DNA of 64,000 nt. Origin: Epithemia pelagica (taxonomy: Eukaryota > Bacillariophyta > Bacillariophyceae > Surirellales > Surirellaceae). Each line of letters begins with the position of its first letter. Position 1 is the stretch's first letter. Below, piece after piece: positions 21,492-31,270 of the stretch. The notes under the pieces were generated by a model that ran no database searches, was not told the origin of the DNA, and was given only the letters and a program-made list of their open reading frames with translations. The position numbers were made by a program, and so were the translations under genes. Location of the stretch: NCBI GenBank assembly GCA_946965045.2, contig OX337240.1, forward strand, positions 558,001 to 622,000, given 5' to 3'.

Positions 21492-22108
21492 TATTGATTG
21501 GGCATGGAGGCAGAACGGGTGGTCGCATCACTTTGTCCCCATCAGCGCATCCCAAACCAACGAATCCAAGGTCATGATTCTGCCATGTTGGTTTGGGTGA
21601 ATAGGAGGAGGAGTTCCGGACGTCTCATACTGCATAAATGCCGTCCACTGGTGCAACGACCAACGCTACTTCTCGTGCGAGTGGGTGGTTGTCGGTTGCT
21701 CCTTGTCTATGGATCTGCCGTTGTGACACTTTTTCGTAGAGTGATAATATTTCCAAAAAATCATTTCTCCCAACATACTGCGAAGGGTCGTCGAGTTCCT
21801 TTGGTTGGTGTTCGTCTTTGTGTTGCGTGGAAGGTCGTTCAAGTTTTGGTGAGAAGGGCGGCCAATTTTTGCAGTGGGCATTTGCGAGGCTTGTGCCAAC
21901 GGACGACAACCGACAATCGAGCGGTTCTCCGGAAAATCTGTAATACAATCCGCTGCTTGTCGAATTTTCGGAGGTCCACCAAAAGGAGTCGTCGACGCGC
22001 CTGGAGTTCGACCCGAAATTTGGCCTCGGGAAATACAACCAAGCGTGAATGTTTCATAAATTGTAATTATCCTGTAAAGTAGAATATCTTTACGGACGCC
22101 GGAGAGTG

Positions 22109-22114
22109 TATAAA
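22109..22114 (+). promoter_or_regulatory. TATA box candidate for the 22487 gene
   Basis: TATAAA about 375 bases before the ATG. A perfect inverted repeat begins 9 bases downstream, where transcription would be expected to start. Confidence 0.45.
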
Positions 22115-22122
22115 TGCGATCG

Positions 22123-22155
22123 AAAAAGGGCGCGCAACCCCCACGCGCCCTTTTT
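22123..22155 (+). promoter_or_regulatory. Perfect 12-bp inverted repeat (hairpin)
   Basis: AAAAAGGGCGCG at 22123-22134 pairs exactly with CGCGCCCTTTTT at 22144-22155 across a 9-base loop. It lies 9 bp past a TATA box, so it would fall at or just after the transcription start and could act in DNA or RNA form. Confidence 0.6.
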
Positions 22156-22486
22156 TAAAGCAGATCCGTTGCACCGTGCAACTGCTTCTCTTTCATGTGT
22201 AAGGGGAAGGCCATTATTTCAAACATTGGCTGCAGCACCCAGCCTCCACCAGGAAGGCAACCCAGGGAATAATTATTGTTGTGGTAGAGAGGAAGAACCA
22301 CACCACCAACAGAACAACATCCACAACAACAGCAAAAGGCAAGGAGTTGTTCTCATAAGAGAGAGAGAGAGAGAGCGGGAAACCAGCAGTGGTGATTGTT
22401 TGTGCCATTCCTTTCAGTCCTTCTTTTTTTTGGTTCCCCACCCTCATAACACCACACAAACGCCAAACGAAGGAGACGTATTTGCC

Positions 22487-24784
22487 ATGCCTCGCCTGGT
22501 CCAAAGCTTGTCCACCGATAGTAGTACGCTGGACGATGAGCCCGTCTTTACCTTTCACTGTACCGACAATGTGATTCGATGTGGCAATGGTCATCCAGAA
22601 CGGCAGCGGCCGAGCAGTCGGCAAAACAAACGAGTCACCTTTCAGATCCCCACCAACCACAACGACGACGAACAGGAGGCACCAGCATCCGCCACTCCTC
22701 CACACCCAACACACGAGTTTTCTTCCGCAGTAGTCTGGAAGGAAGACCAGGACAATGAATGGATGCAATTTGATCAGTCCATTCCGGACAATAGCTTTGC
22801 GAAAGCGCCCAAACCAAAACATAATGCAGTCCGATCTACCAACAATGGTCCACAAGCAAAAGGAGGAGGAGAAGATTCGAGTGACAGTTGGTCTCCCATG
22901 TTTGATGATGATGTATGGGTTGGGTTCGATTCCACTTTGTTGACTGGAACTTCCCGACCAAATCATTCGCAGCATCCACAACCACAACAACAGAAAGTTT
23001 CGAACAACAGTAGGGATCCCTTTGCCTTGTCCACACCGGAAGAATGGACTGATTTTGGTGGTTCTGCTTCGAGAGCATCATTACTGCAACCCCAAGAATT
23101 GCGACCGTCCTCTCCTGGTTCCCAAGTATCGTTTTCACTCCAAGCAAAAAATCCAGTAGTGAGTAGCAGCCACACCAAGAACAACAAGAACAAGATGACA
23201 AAGCGGAGTCCACCTCGAGACTCGGTGAGCGAGGATGAGGAGAATAGCATTGTCCATGATCGGCAACGCATTAGTCAATTGTATTCGGCACCCGCTCTCG
23301 AAGAAGAAAAAGGAGGACTTCCAACCTTGCAATATGTGGTGATTCCCACCGATGGTCCGGAACCGGTTCGATCCATGGATGAGTCCGATCCCCATGCCGC
23401 TCCTGGATTGTATGCTCCCGTCATGAGCAATCTGTCGGAAACTTCCGGAACTCTGGACATGCTGAGTATGGAGTCAAGTCTCTTGGAAGATGCCTCCTTT
23501 TCGCAGCAGTGTCTGCCACATCCACAAAGTAGTGGCAGCAACGCCAGTGGACTGGGCCTCACCTTGCATGCCTTGACCTCCAATGCCATGACCTTTGCCG
23601 TAGCTCTTCGAAGTTCGTTGGCGGCCGAGGAATTGGAACCCGTCACCGACACAACGACGACCACCCGAACGGGGCGGCGGCGAGGATCGCGGCCCGTGTC
23701 GCACCCACACCAAGACGACGAAGAAGAAGACGACGACGACGAACCACATGAACGGGCCGAACCACCCGCGCGCAATGAGTCACCCGTGGATATGGTGGAA
23801 GTCCTCCTGTCGTCCCCACTGGAGAAACCTGCTTTGGAACGAGGGGCGTTGGTGTCTCGTTCCCGGTCGTTGGATTCTGCTCATGTTCCCAAACCAACCA
23901 CCAACCGTGTCGAGGAACGGCGTCGAAGTACCTCCCCTCGACGCGCGTCCACGCGTCCTCTACGACTGGAAATCAAAGACGATGCACCCATGAAAATGAC
24001 GAATGGGATTGAAATTGTTGGAAACGGTTCCATTGAATTGGTATCTCCCACATCGGATTCGTCACCACACGAAGAAAAGCCCAAGGAAGCGACCAAACCC
24101 GTTCCGATTCTCAAGGTTTCCTCCTTAGGCTCGAACCAAAGTGGTTCCTGGAAGCCATCATTGGACCAACCAGCCGCTGTCTCTAGACACCATTCTTCTT
24201 CTACCAATGGAGAGAAAGTGGATTGGACGACGAACCACACCAGTACACGCGACACTGGTTCGAAACGAACCGCGGTGGGACGGTTCATGCGACGACTGGC
24301 ACCCTGGCCAGCCAATCGTGCCAAACATTCCACCAAAGCCTCCCTGGGCACGGGCCCTGAATTCACCAACACCAAGGGCGGCGGTGATCCCCCCATGGAC
24401 GGTCGACCCGTCAGTCCCACACCCTCCAAGAAGGTAACCTTGTGCTTGGACCACCAAGAATTCCCTTCTTCTCCTCCTCCTCCCAAGACGTTGTCCAGCA
24501 AATCCATGGACTCTGTCCGGTTGCGACGTACCTGTTCGGTATCGACCGCCTCCTCGTCGTCATCGAGCAGTGATGATTCCATGACGGAACTCTCGGAAGC
24601 ACCGTCCCGGGCCCTGGTGGGAAAATTTCCATTGCTGTGTCCCGATGGATGTTTTGAAAGTCAATATCCGACCATGTTCCTCGGCGACGATCAATCCGTA
24701 GCCTCGAGTGATTGCTCGGCCAGTGCCAAAACCAGTGAATCGGCCGTGGATAAGGCACTCTGGCAATGGATCAAGACCTCCTAA
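22487..24784 (+). CDS. Low-complexity, probably disordered protein, 765 aa
   Basis: I chose the ATG at 22487 (MPRLVQSLSTDSS) because the open codons upstream read as leader: the TATA box, the hairpin and a GAGAGA tract at 22362-22377 lie in them. The protein is rich in Ser, Pro, Thr, Asp/Glu and Arg, with acidic runs near residue 410-420 (DDEEEDDDDE) and no membrane segment. Short ordered-looking islands include FTFHCTDNVIRCGNG at about 22, EWTDFGGSASRASLL near 185, LHALTSNAMTFAVALRSSL near 355 and, at the C-terminus, GKFPLLCPDGCFESQYPTMF and DKALWQWIK. Basic-Ser clusters (SRSRSLDS, RRRSTSPRR) look like phosphorylation-prone linkers. I do not recognise a family. No intron is needed. Confidence 0.75.
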   Translation: MPRLVQSLSTDSSTLDDEPVFTFHCTDNVIRCGNGHPERQRPSSRQNKRVTFQIPTNHNDDEQEAPASATPPHPTHEFSSAVVWKEDQDNEWMQFDQSIPDNSFAKAPKPKHNAVRSTNNGPQAKGGGEDSSDSWSPMFDDDVWVGFDSTLLTGTSRPNHSQHPQPQQQKVSNNSRDPFALSTPEEWTDFGGSASRASLLQPQELRPSSPGSQVSFSLQAKNPVVSSSHTKNNKNKMTKRSPPRDSVSEDEENSIVHDRQRISQLYSAPALEEEKGGLPTLQYVVIPTDGPEPVRSMDESDPHAAPGLYAPVMSNLSETSGTLDMLSMESSLLEDASFSQQCLPHPQSSGSNASGLGLTLHALTSNAMTFAVALRSSLAAEELEPVTDTTTTTRTGRRRGSRPVSHPHQDDEEEDDDDEPHERAEPPARNESPVDMVEVLLSSPLEKPALERGALVSRSRSLDSAHVPKPTTNRVEERRRSTSPRRASTRPLRLEIKDDAPMKMTNGIEIVGNGSIELVSPTSDSSPHEEKPKEATKPVPILKVSSLGSNQSGSWKPSLDQPAAVSRHHSSSTNGEKVDWTTNHTSTRDTGSKRTAVGRFMRRLAPWPANRAKHSTKASLGTGPEFTNTKGGGDPPMDGRPVSPTPSKKVTLCLDHQEFPSSPPPPKTLSSKSMDSVRLRRTCSVSTASSSSSSSDDSMTELSEAPSRALVGKFPLLCPDGCFESQYPTMFLGDDQSVASSDCSASAKTSESAVDKALWQWIKTS

Positions 24785-25115
24785 GTGTATGTATACTAAC
24801 TGAGGAAGTTATCACTCGTTGTACGAACGATTCACTTTTCTTCTTAATCTTGATCGCATCAATCGGCTAGCTGTTAAGCAAACAGGAAAACATATGTGGG
24901 ATTAGAGGAAGTAAAAGTCCATGCCATACCCATCAAATTGTCCGTGATGGTCACCTTCTGTATTCGCAGAACGAACATAGGTTCAAATGCCAGCAACAGA
25001 GTACCCCTAGAAGTTTTCAACCGATAGTCGACTTATTCAAAAGAATGCACTCCTAGTGGGATGAATCGCCTCAAGCAGAGCTAGATACAGTGTCTATGAA
25101 GATTGGAGATAGAAG
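24785..25115. other. Intergenic region, no gene seen
   Basis: Contains the 3' flanks of the convergent 22487-24784 and 25297-25665 genes. Short frames only. Confidence 0.4.
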
Positions 25116-25148
25116 CTCAAGTCGGCGCCCTATTAGTTACGACTTGAG
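25116..25148 (-). other. 9-bp perfect hairpin downstream of the selenoprotein gene
   Basis: On the minus strand CTCAAGTCG and CGACTTGAG are separated by 15 bases that include TAACTAATA. It lies about 150 bases past the SelW-type stop. It lacks the UGA/GA quartet of a SECIS but could be a 3'UTR stem. Confidence 0.4.
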
Positions 25149-25159
25149 AAACCCGCGAT

Positions 25160-25227
25160 TGTCGCTTTCTTGTTCAGCAGCACCAAAATCAAGCACATGG
25201 AAAGACTGCGTCATTCAGCCAGCAACA
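25160..25227 (-). promoter_or_regulatory. Weak SECIS candidate in the 3'UTR of the SelW-type gene
   Basis: About 70 bases after the stop, the minus strand can form a lower helix (TGTTGC with GCGACA), an internal loop, an ATGA...TGA core quartet, and an upper helix starting GCAGT/GCTGC. The 5' side of the apical loop has CC where most SECIS elements have AA (CC occurs in a minority). The upper helix is short and has wobble and mismatch pairs, and an AATAAA lies just upstream. Spacing and order are right, strength is poor. Confidence 0.3.
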
Positions 25228-25296
25228 CAGTTTTATTCATCCTCATCCGAAAAGGCAAAATTGATCCTTTCAACCCAATGCATCAGCAGAGGTCCC

Positions 25297-25665
25297 TTAG
25301 AATTCATTGCCATCCAAAAGCTCTTGGATCGCATAGACAATCGCCATGCGCTCCTTTTCGGATGTGGCTCTTCCCTGTCTGGCATGTCTCTTGGAATGCA
25401 AAAGTGGACCATTGGGTAACACTGAAACTTCAAAGTTACCAGTGACACCAGGATCTTCTTTTCCCACAATCTGAATCTTGGTATTAATCGAAGGCTGGGA
25501 GAGAAGAAATTCCTCCAAACCTCGGTAGTACCGTTCGTATCCTGACGGCATTGAGAACAGAATCACTCGATGAGATTTCAGTGCAAGTAATTAACAGCAT
25601 CAATGTCATATCATCTTACCTCATCCACCTCAGTATTGTATTTGGAGAACCACAAGCTTCGCCAT
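25297..25665 (-). CDS. SELENOW: SelW/Rdx-family selenoprotein with two in-frame UGA codons (UxxU), two exons, 96 aa
   Basis: Exon 1 is 25665-25620 and exon 2 is 25541-25297, joined across a 78-base GTAAG...TCAG intron. Exon 1 reads MAKLVVLQIQY, TGA, Gly, Gly, TGA; the split Gly codon then gives GYERYYRGLEEFL. In SelW proteins this spot is a beta strand, Tyr, C-x-x-U (or C-x-x-C), Gly-Tyr, so the two TGA codons fall on the two redox residues. Exon 2 has the rest of the family: VTGNFEVSV, LLHSKRH and a terminal helix ERMAIVYAIQELL. Length is typical (human SelW is 87 aa). Rdx proteins have a thioredoxin-like fold and act in glutathione- or thioredoxin-linked redox reactions. Without Sec decoding the first exon would be 11 codons. 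A clear SECIS was not found by eye, so decoding is inferred from the alignment. Confidence 0.82.
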
Positions 25666-26350
25666 CGTCAATGAGAGAGATAGCGATCAGAGTGGGCACA
25701 AAACCGCGGGAAGAGAGGTTGGAGGGACTTCGGTCGCGACACTAGTCGCTGAAAGGGCAATATAAGTAAAAGGAAAGAGCTTAATTGGAAACAATACCAC
25801 TTGGAATGGTGTGACAAATAATATATAAGCCTTACAACTCCTATATTTAAGTCTGTAATCTGTACCCAAATAATATATATAGGCCTGAAGCTTTTTCCTT
25901 AATTGATTCCGGACAGGATAGTATCGGTTTACTTATCGGTACAATAAAAGCCCTCTTCCTCGAAAATGCATGATATAAAGGGATTTTGGCAGCTAAAAAT
26001 AAGCCCAGGTTATTGATTCAACTAATAAAGTACAGTAGATAGAATCCTCGGGGGACCGGACTGGAAATCCACGACATTCAAAAAATCTTGCTCCACAAAA
26101 ACAATCATGACCAGGTTCGACATGCAACTATGATGGATGGTCACGACGAGCAAAGCGAAGCACTTAAAATTTAGAAATGACCTTGATACACATCATGTTG
26201 GACCCAGATTTGCGGCGAGGTCTCCTGACGAAGTCAGAGGACCAATCTTGGTTTACACGAATCGATGTTCAACGGGTCGAGCGTAAATTTCATTAAGGAG
26301 GACCGACTTGGGTGTTTTCACAATCTCCGTTGACCAGACAAATCGTTGCC
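25666..26350. other. Intergenic region, AT-richer, no gene seen
   Basis: Divergent promoter space between the SelW-type gene and the gene at 26351. It contains several AATATATA/AATAAA-like words and no supported frame. Confidence 0.4.
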
Positions 26351-27625
26351 ATGAGATATCTTTCAAACAAGTCGAAACTGGCAAAGGAACGGTCAACCGA
26401 TTCCATGGTGATACGCCTAACACCGACAGTAAAAGTTCGTATTGTCAAGGAAGAGTCGGACATTGTAGCCAAAGTGGCTTCACCAATCAAGCGCACTCGG
26501 GAAGTGAGCGAAAAGAATCGACTTGCTCCAAATACTAACAACGTAGCAGCAGAATCAATAATTGGGAGGGAGAGTTCCATTATCGGGAGGAACATCGAAT
26601 TTCCAACGCCTGTAAAGCAAAGAAAAGATACTGCGACAACAACTGACCGCCCGAACTCTAATGGATCTAAGAAAGAAGCAACGAAGACAAAGGTTGCCGA
26701 CCGTCCTACCTCAGGTGCACCTAAAAGAGAAGACACGAGAACGAAGGTCGTCGACCGTCCTACCTCTAATGCATCCAAAAGAGAAGCTACGAAAACAAAG
26801 GACGTCAAGTCCAAAAGAGAAGCTGCGAAAACTAAGGTCGTCGACCGTCCTAAAGCAGATGCATCTAAAAAAGAAGCTACGAAAACAACGGTCATAGACC
26901 GTCCTAACTCAGGTGCATCCAAAAGAGAAAGTAACGCTGGTTCGATGGGAAAGCATGACATTGAAATATTTTCAACCAACGCGCAGCTAGAGGGTGTAGA
27001 CCCTCAACATAGTTCTGAAGATTCTCTCCGTGGTGAAGATGTCGAAGTTTCGGGAGCAAACATGTCTGCGGACAATGGGGAAGTACACACGAAACGAATT
27101 CCAAACGATACATCCAAGAGAGAAGCAACAGGGCCACGACGGAATGTGAACGAACCTGATATCACAAACGACGAAAACATCGAGGTAGCTTGCGCTAGGG
27201 GGTCACCCTTTCGGATAGCAAATAATCAAGGGGATACGGAGCCTTCAGTCATAACGGAGAAATCATCTCCTTGGTACATGCTCCTGTCGAAACTACGAAC
27301 AACATCTGGAAACGATGAAAAGGTTCGACAACAGGAAAGCGATCTACTAAATTCTCGCAAAAGTCGTTTGAGAAGGGTTACCTTCGTGATGAACCGCGAA
27401 GAAATTGGGGCCTCTGGGGATCTCCTCTCATTGGATAGTTCCATCACTTCTTCGTCAATGTCGACTTCCTCCAGTCTGTGCGATACTGGCACTTTTACGG
27501 GTTACAGCATGGAGACGAGAAACGAAAGCAGCCTGATGATTGCATTTATCATGTCCAACGGTTGCTGCGTCAGCCACTTCACTGAAGCCAAGTTGGTCCC
27601 GGAGGATGAAGAATATTTCCTTTAG
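26351..27625 (+). CDS. Lys-rich repeat protein, about 424 aa
   Basis: The frame is open from 26312, and the first ATG is at 26351 (MRYLSNKSKL). Residues about 107-192 form five tandem units of a basic 18-aa repeat of the form KREATKTKVVDRPTSNAS; one unit is shortened to 12 aa. The rest is hydrophilic and charged. The last third has WYMLLSKLR, RLRRVTFVMNREEIG and a Ser-rich stretch, ending EDEEYFL. No membrane segment or domain is recognised. It may have an unseen 5' exon, because the initiator region is weakly defined. Composition suggests a nucleic-acid-binding or linker protein, but this is a guess. Confidence 0.6.
   Translation: MRYLSNKSKLAKERSTDSMVIRLTPTVKVRIVKEESDIVAKVASPIKRTREVSEKNRLAPNTNNVAAESIIGRESSIIGRNIEFPTPVKQRKDTATTTDRPNSNGSKKEATKTKVADRPTSGAPKREDTRTKVVDRPTSNASKREATKTKDVKSKREAAKTKVVDRPKADASKKEATKTTVIDRPNSGASKRESNAGSMGKHDIEIFSTNAQLEGVDPQHSSEDSLRGEDVEVSGANMSADNGEVHTKRIPNDTSKREATGPRRNVNEPDITNDENIEVACARGSPFRIANNQGDTEPSVITEKSSPWYMLLSKLRTTSGNDEKVRQQESDLLNSRKSRLRRVTFVMNREEIGASGDLLSLDSSITSSSMSTSSSLCDTGTFTGYSMETRNESSLMIAFIMSNGCCVSHFTEAKLVPEDEEYFL
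26669..26926 (+). repeat. 54-bp coding tandem repeats
   Basis: Five units encode KKEATKTKVADRPTSGAP-like 18-mers; the third is cut to 36 bp. Units differ by several substitutions, so the array is not brand new. Confidence 0.9.
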
Positions 27626-27947
27626 TATAGCGAGGTTTCTGCTCCGCTTCGATAAGTGAATTGTCGACGAGCGAAAAGCCTTCCAATTGCACATGTGCAG
27701 TTCTTTTGTGGGCCTGGGGTAAATCGTCTTGACGATTGTATTATTTCTCATAGAGCTTACATACTGGGGAACAAACAGATTGTATAACCTATTAGTAGTA
27801 GTTAACTTTAATATCAGATACATTTGGCCAGACTCGTCACCAATTTTAGCATGTATACTTTGTAAGGTGGACAGAGGACTTTGTCATGGAAATCAACTTT
27901 GCAGTGTTGTTCATATCGACAACGGACTACCAAGTTCTTTCTTGCCT
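27626..27947. other. Convergent intergenic region
   Basis: Gap between the 3' ends of two genes. No supported frame. Confidence 0.4.
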
Positions 27948-30900
27948 CTAGATCGAAGCTGTTTCGACAGGTCCAAGATAACTTAGTTCCATGTTGGAAA
28001 CAAAAATGTCGCAATATCCTTCCGGTTGTTCATCTTTGGGGGTTGGCAACGACGCAGCCACGACCAAAAAGCTTGTTTCAGCGTCTTTGGTGGAGTTGGA
28101 GCGAACATTAAATTCTCCAAAACGGGTTGCCTTGGCGAAATCTGCTTCCGTGATACCGGTGGACTCCAATCGGATGACATTCAAAGTTTTGGAGGTGTAT
28201 TCTTGGTCCGCCGCCAGCTTACGAGTGACTTTCTTCATGTCGGTCCCCGTAACGACACCAATTCTCACATTGACGGGACCCTTGTACGCATCTCTCCAAT
28301 ATCTGGCAGAGACACTGTAGCGTCCCTGCAGCATTTCCGACAAGTCCCAGCATGCCATGGCGGAATCCGATTTGATCATGATATTCGGTGTTGCCCACGA
28401 GCCAAGTTTGCATTTCTTTCCAGTTAACAGTGCATCACGAACCTGGAGAAGATAGGGGTTCTGCTGGATCTGGGGACGAATGACGATATCACCTCCCGGA
28501 AATTCATGCAAGGCTAGTGCAAAATCCTTATCATTTCCAATGCTTGTCTTGTTTCGACTCATGTCATAACAGGACAAACCAACCACTGGATCCGTTAACC
28601 GGGCCAATCGAACCAACTTCATAAACGAAACACCACTCCCATCATTGTACATGACATGACTCAGGGAGAAGCGGCGAAGGGAAACGACTGAGACAACTCA
28701 TTCATGGTGAGACAAAGTTTTGACCCATGCAAGTCACATATTGTATGGTGAAAAAGTACAAAAACCTACCACTGGAAAAGGTTGTGAGCGAAAAGGCCAC
28801 GGGTTCCACGAGAATCGAATGTTCTTTCTTGCTGCCTCCCGCCGAATCTCGTTGAATCATGATTTCATTCAAATAGGCATTGCTGGTAATCTCGGCTCGG
28901 GACCCATCCGCTGGGTGAACGTAAAAGAGACAAATGGGCGGGGGAGTCCCATTCGTGGCCAAACCAAGATGAAAGGATTTGATGACCAATCCAACAAGAT
29001 TCCAATAGGATGCCTCTCCACGCTCATCGAGAATGGCAGTGACAGGAAGGGAAACGCTCGCACCGTCTGTTGGATACAAACAGTGGCAACACACAGTTTA
29101 GAATGCAATATCCACAAAGGATTTCTCCGGTGTATAACACGAATGTCAACCTACCTCGACCTTGATAGGACAAGCGTAACCGTCCACCTTCGGAATCCTC
29201 TTCTTGGGGACTCTCGGCCTCGAGTTTGGATCTTCGAACGACCAAGGGTGGTTCGACAGGAGTTGCTGGTACCTTGTCTTGCTGCTCGCCATCATCTTCC
29301 ATGTTTCCCAAGGCCGTTTGTTGTGGCACTTGCGGCACCAACACGAGTTCGCCACCGGGAAATTGACGCATGGCATCCAACAAATCTTCCGGACAGGTAA
29401 TAAAATACTTGACCAGTTCCGTATCCTTGGAATCGGTCGGGTCTTCCTTTTCCGTATCATTGTGGTTGCTGCTAATGGTTTGGGATTTCATGGAGTAGGT
29501 CAAGACAAACTCTTCGGTATCCAAACTATCGGCCACGGTTTCGAGAATCTTTTCGTATCGCAATTTTCCATTTTTACCAACGAGACTTTTCAAGGGGATC
29601 CGCCGACTCATGGTATCATTGTCTGTATCGAATCGTAGTAGTAGTAGAGACGAGTGAGAGGTGTGGTAAATCATTCGATGTGAGTACGTACGGATGCAGC
29701 GACAATGGTTCCATGGTTCCCACAAACGTTTTGGAGCATGGCAGCACGTACCAACCGTGGGATAACAAATGCGTGTGACCGTAGCCAGTACGAGTTCGAC
29801 CTGGATGGGCAACACATCTTGATGATTGTTGGCACAAGCAAAGAGAGCATCGGCCAAATCTTCGTCGCAGGTAATGCGATGAGGACGCTGTTTGGTACCG
29901 CCGCCATTGGATTCATCGTCCTTGTCGTCGTCGTGCGTCGGAACCAGCACAAAGGACAGGCAATGAACGGGAAGAGTAAACTGATTCGAGGCAATGGCCT
30001 TGAGATGAGAAAATCGAGGAGGTTGTTCGACTGTTTTCTCAATCAAACGGCAACTACTAAAGCTTGTTTCCAGTTTGTCTGTGTATTCGTTTCAAATAAT
30101 AATAAAACAAGAAGAAGAAAGACCAAGGGGGTCGCTGCGCACATGAGATGATGGGTTGCTTTCGGTGGAAACCAAAGGTTTTGTCAATGACAAAAGTAAT
30201 TCCCTCTCTCTCTTGTGTTCTGTTTCATCCTTGATCGCTCACACATGCACGCACTCACCTTCCCATGTGGCCATTAACTGAATGCGAATGGAGGTGGGCC
30301 ACGGTTGGATGCGCGGTGCCGGTCGCACCAGGATGCAAAGGTCTTGATCCCATTCCTCCAGGGCCTTGCCCAAAATGGCACTGGAGGACAGGGCAATCAC
30401 ATCTCCCCGGCGATCCCGGTATTGCAAGCTCCACGACACCACAGTCGTGGTCGTATCCGTATTGGGTCCACACAAGTGGGCAAATTGATTCGAAACGTGC
30501 TCCAGCAACAAATCGAGCGAAACATTGGGGGTGGTTGTGGTGGTTTCACTGGTGGTCGTAGGATCCTCCTCCACCACTTGAAAGGCACTCCAGGGAACCA
30601 ACCGAAATCGAGGAGGATCTATTGTCGTGACATGACAAACCAGGGTTGCACAAATGCACACACACGAAACGAGACCACGCGGTGTGAGTCACCAGAGTGG
30701 TTGTGGAATTCCCAACAACACATTCTACAGTACAGAATACGCACCATGGCTACCCGGTTCTTGGAGTTTGCAAAATTTGACTGGAACGGCAGGTCGCAGT
30801 GGCAGTGCTGCTGACGGTTCCGGTGAGAGAGTGTCGTTGCTGCTGGAACCGGCGTTGGGCGATTCTTGGGACATGGTGTTGGTGTTGTTGGTCTCGTCGT

Positions 30901-31270
30901 CGTTCGGGTTGTTGGTTCCCTCCACGAAAGTGTCCTGGACCACTGGCTCTCCGGGAACGGGTTCCGCGCTCGTAGGTTCTTCTTGTTGCTGTTGTTTGCC
31001 TGGTTGCACTAGTGTGTTGTCGTTGTTGTACGCTTCGGTTTCTTCATTCTCATCCTTTGCTGGTTTGGTACCATCGGGATCGGGTTGTTCGACCATGACC
31101 AAATTGGCATTGTCAAAGCAAGTGGACGACGAGGATGATTCTTCTTGTTCTTCCAGAATCATTTGTTGAATGAGTTGCTTGGCCGTATTGGTCGGCGTAT
31201 TCCTGGTCGGCGTGTTGGTGTCTGGAACAGGCTCCTTGCCTGATGGTGTCGTCGTCGTTCCAAGCTCCAT
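27948..31270 (-). CDS. Serial PB1-domain protein, six exons, about 889 aa
   Basis: Minus-strand exons: 31270-30745, 30618-30259, 30030-29752, 29622-29155, 29066-28770, 28687-27948. All five introns are GT-AG and phase 1, and the frame closes exactly at the TAG. Exon 1 is an acidic, Gln/Thr/Asn-rich disordered leader ending in a beta strand (PVKFCKLQEP). Exons 2-6 each carry one PB1-like ubiquitin fold. Each begins with a strand such as PPRFRLVP, RRIPLKSL or LRRFSLSHV and has the acidic OPCA-like segment (YRDRRGDVIAL..AILGKALEEW; ITCDEDLADALF; ITCPEDLLDAMRQFPGGELVLVP; YVHPADGSRAEI; GNDKDFALALHEFPGGDIVIRP). PB1 domains mediate front-to-back protein assembly, as in p62/NBR1. After the last PB1 about 155 residues form a beta-rich, unrecognised domain. 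Exon 3 might instead end at 29692 (adding 20 aa). Confidence 0.75.

Larger units (their letters stand above)
20556..22108. other. About 1.5 kb without a confident gene
   Basis: Frames of 139-208 codons on both strands overlap each other and include the 51-bp tandem repeat. None has family-like composition. The region should hold the promoters of the glucanase (minus) and of the gene at 22487 (plus). Confidence 0.35.

Noticed and set aside
20834-22082. Plus-strand frames of 194-208 codons and overlapping minus-strand frames
   Set aside because: They cover tandem repeats, conflict with each other and have no recognisable domain.
22106-22486. N-terminal extension of the 22487 gene
   Set aside because: These open codons contain a TATA box, a hairpin and a GAGAGA tract and encode low-quality sequence; the ATG at 22487 is preferred.
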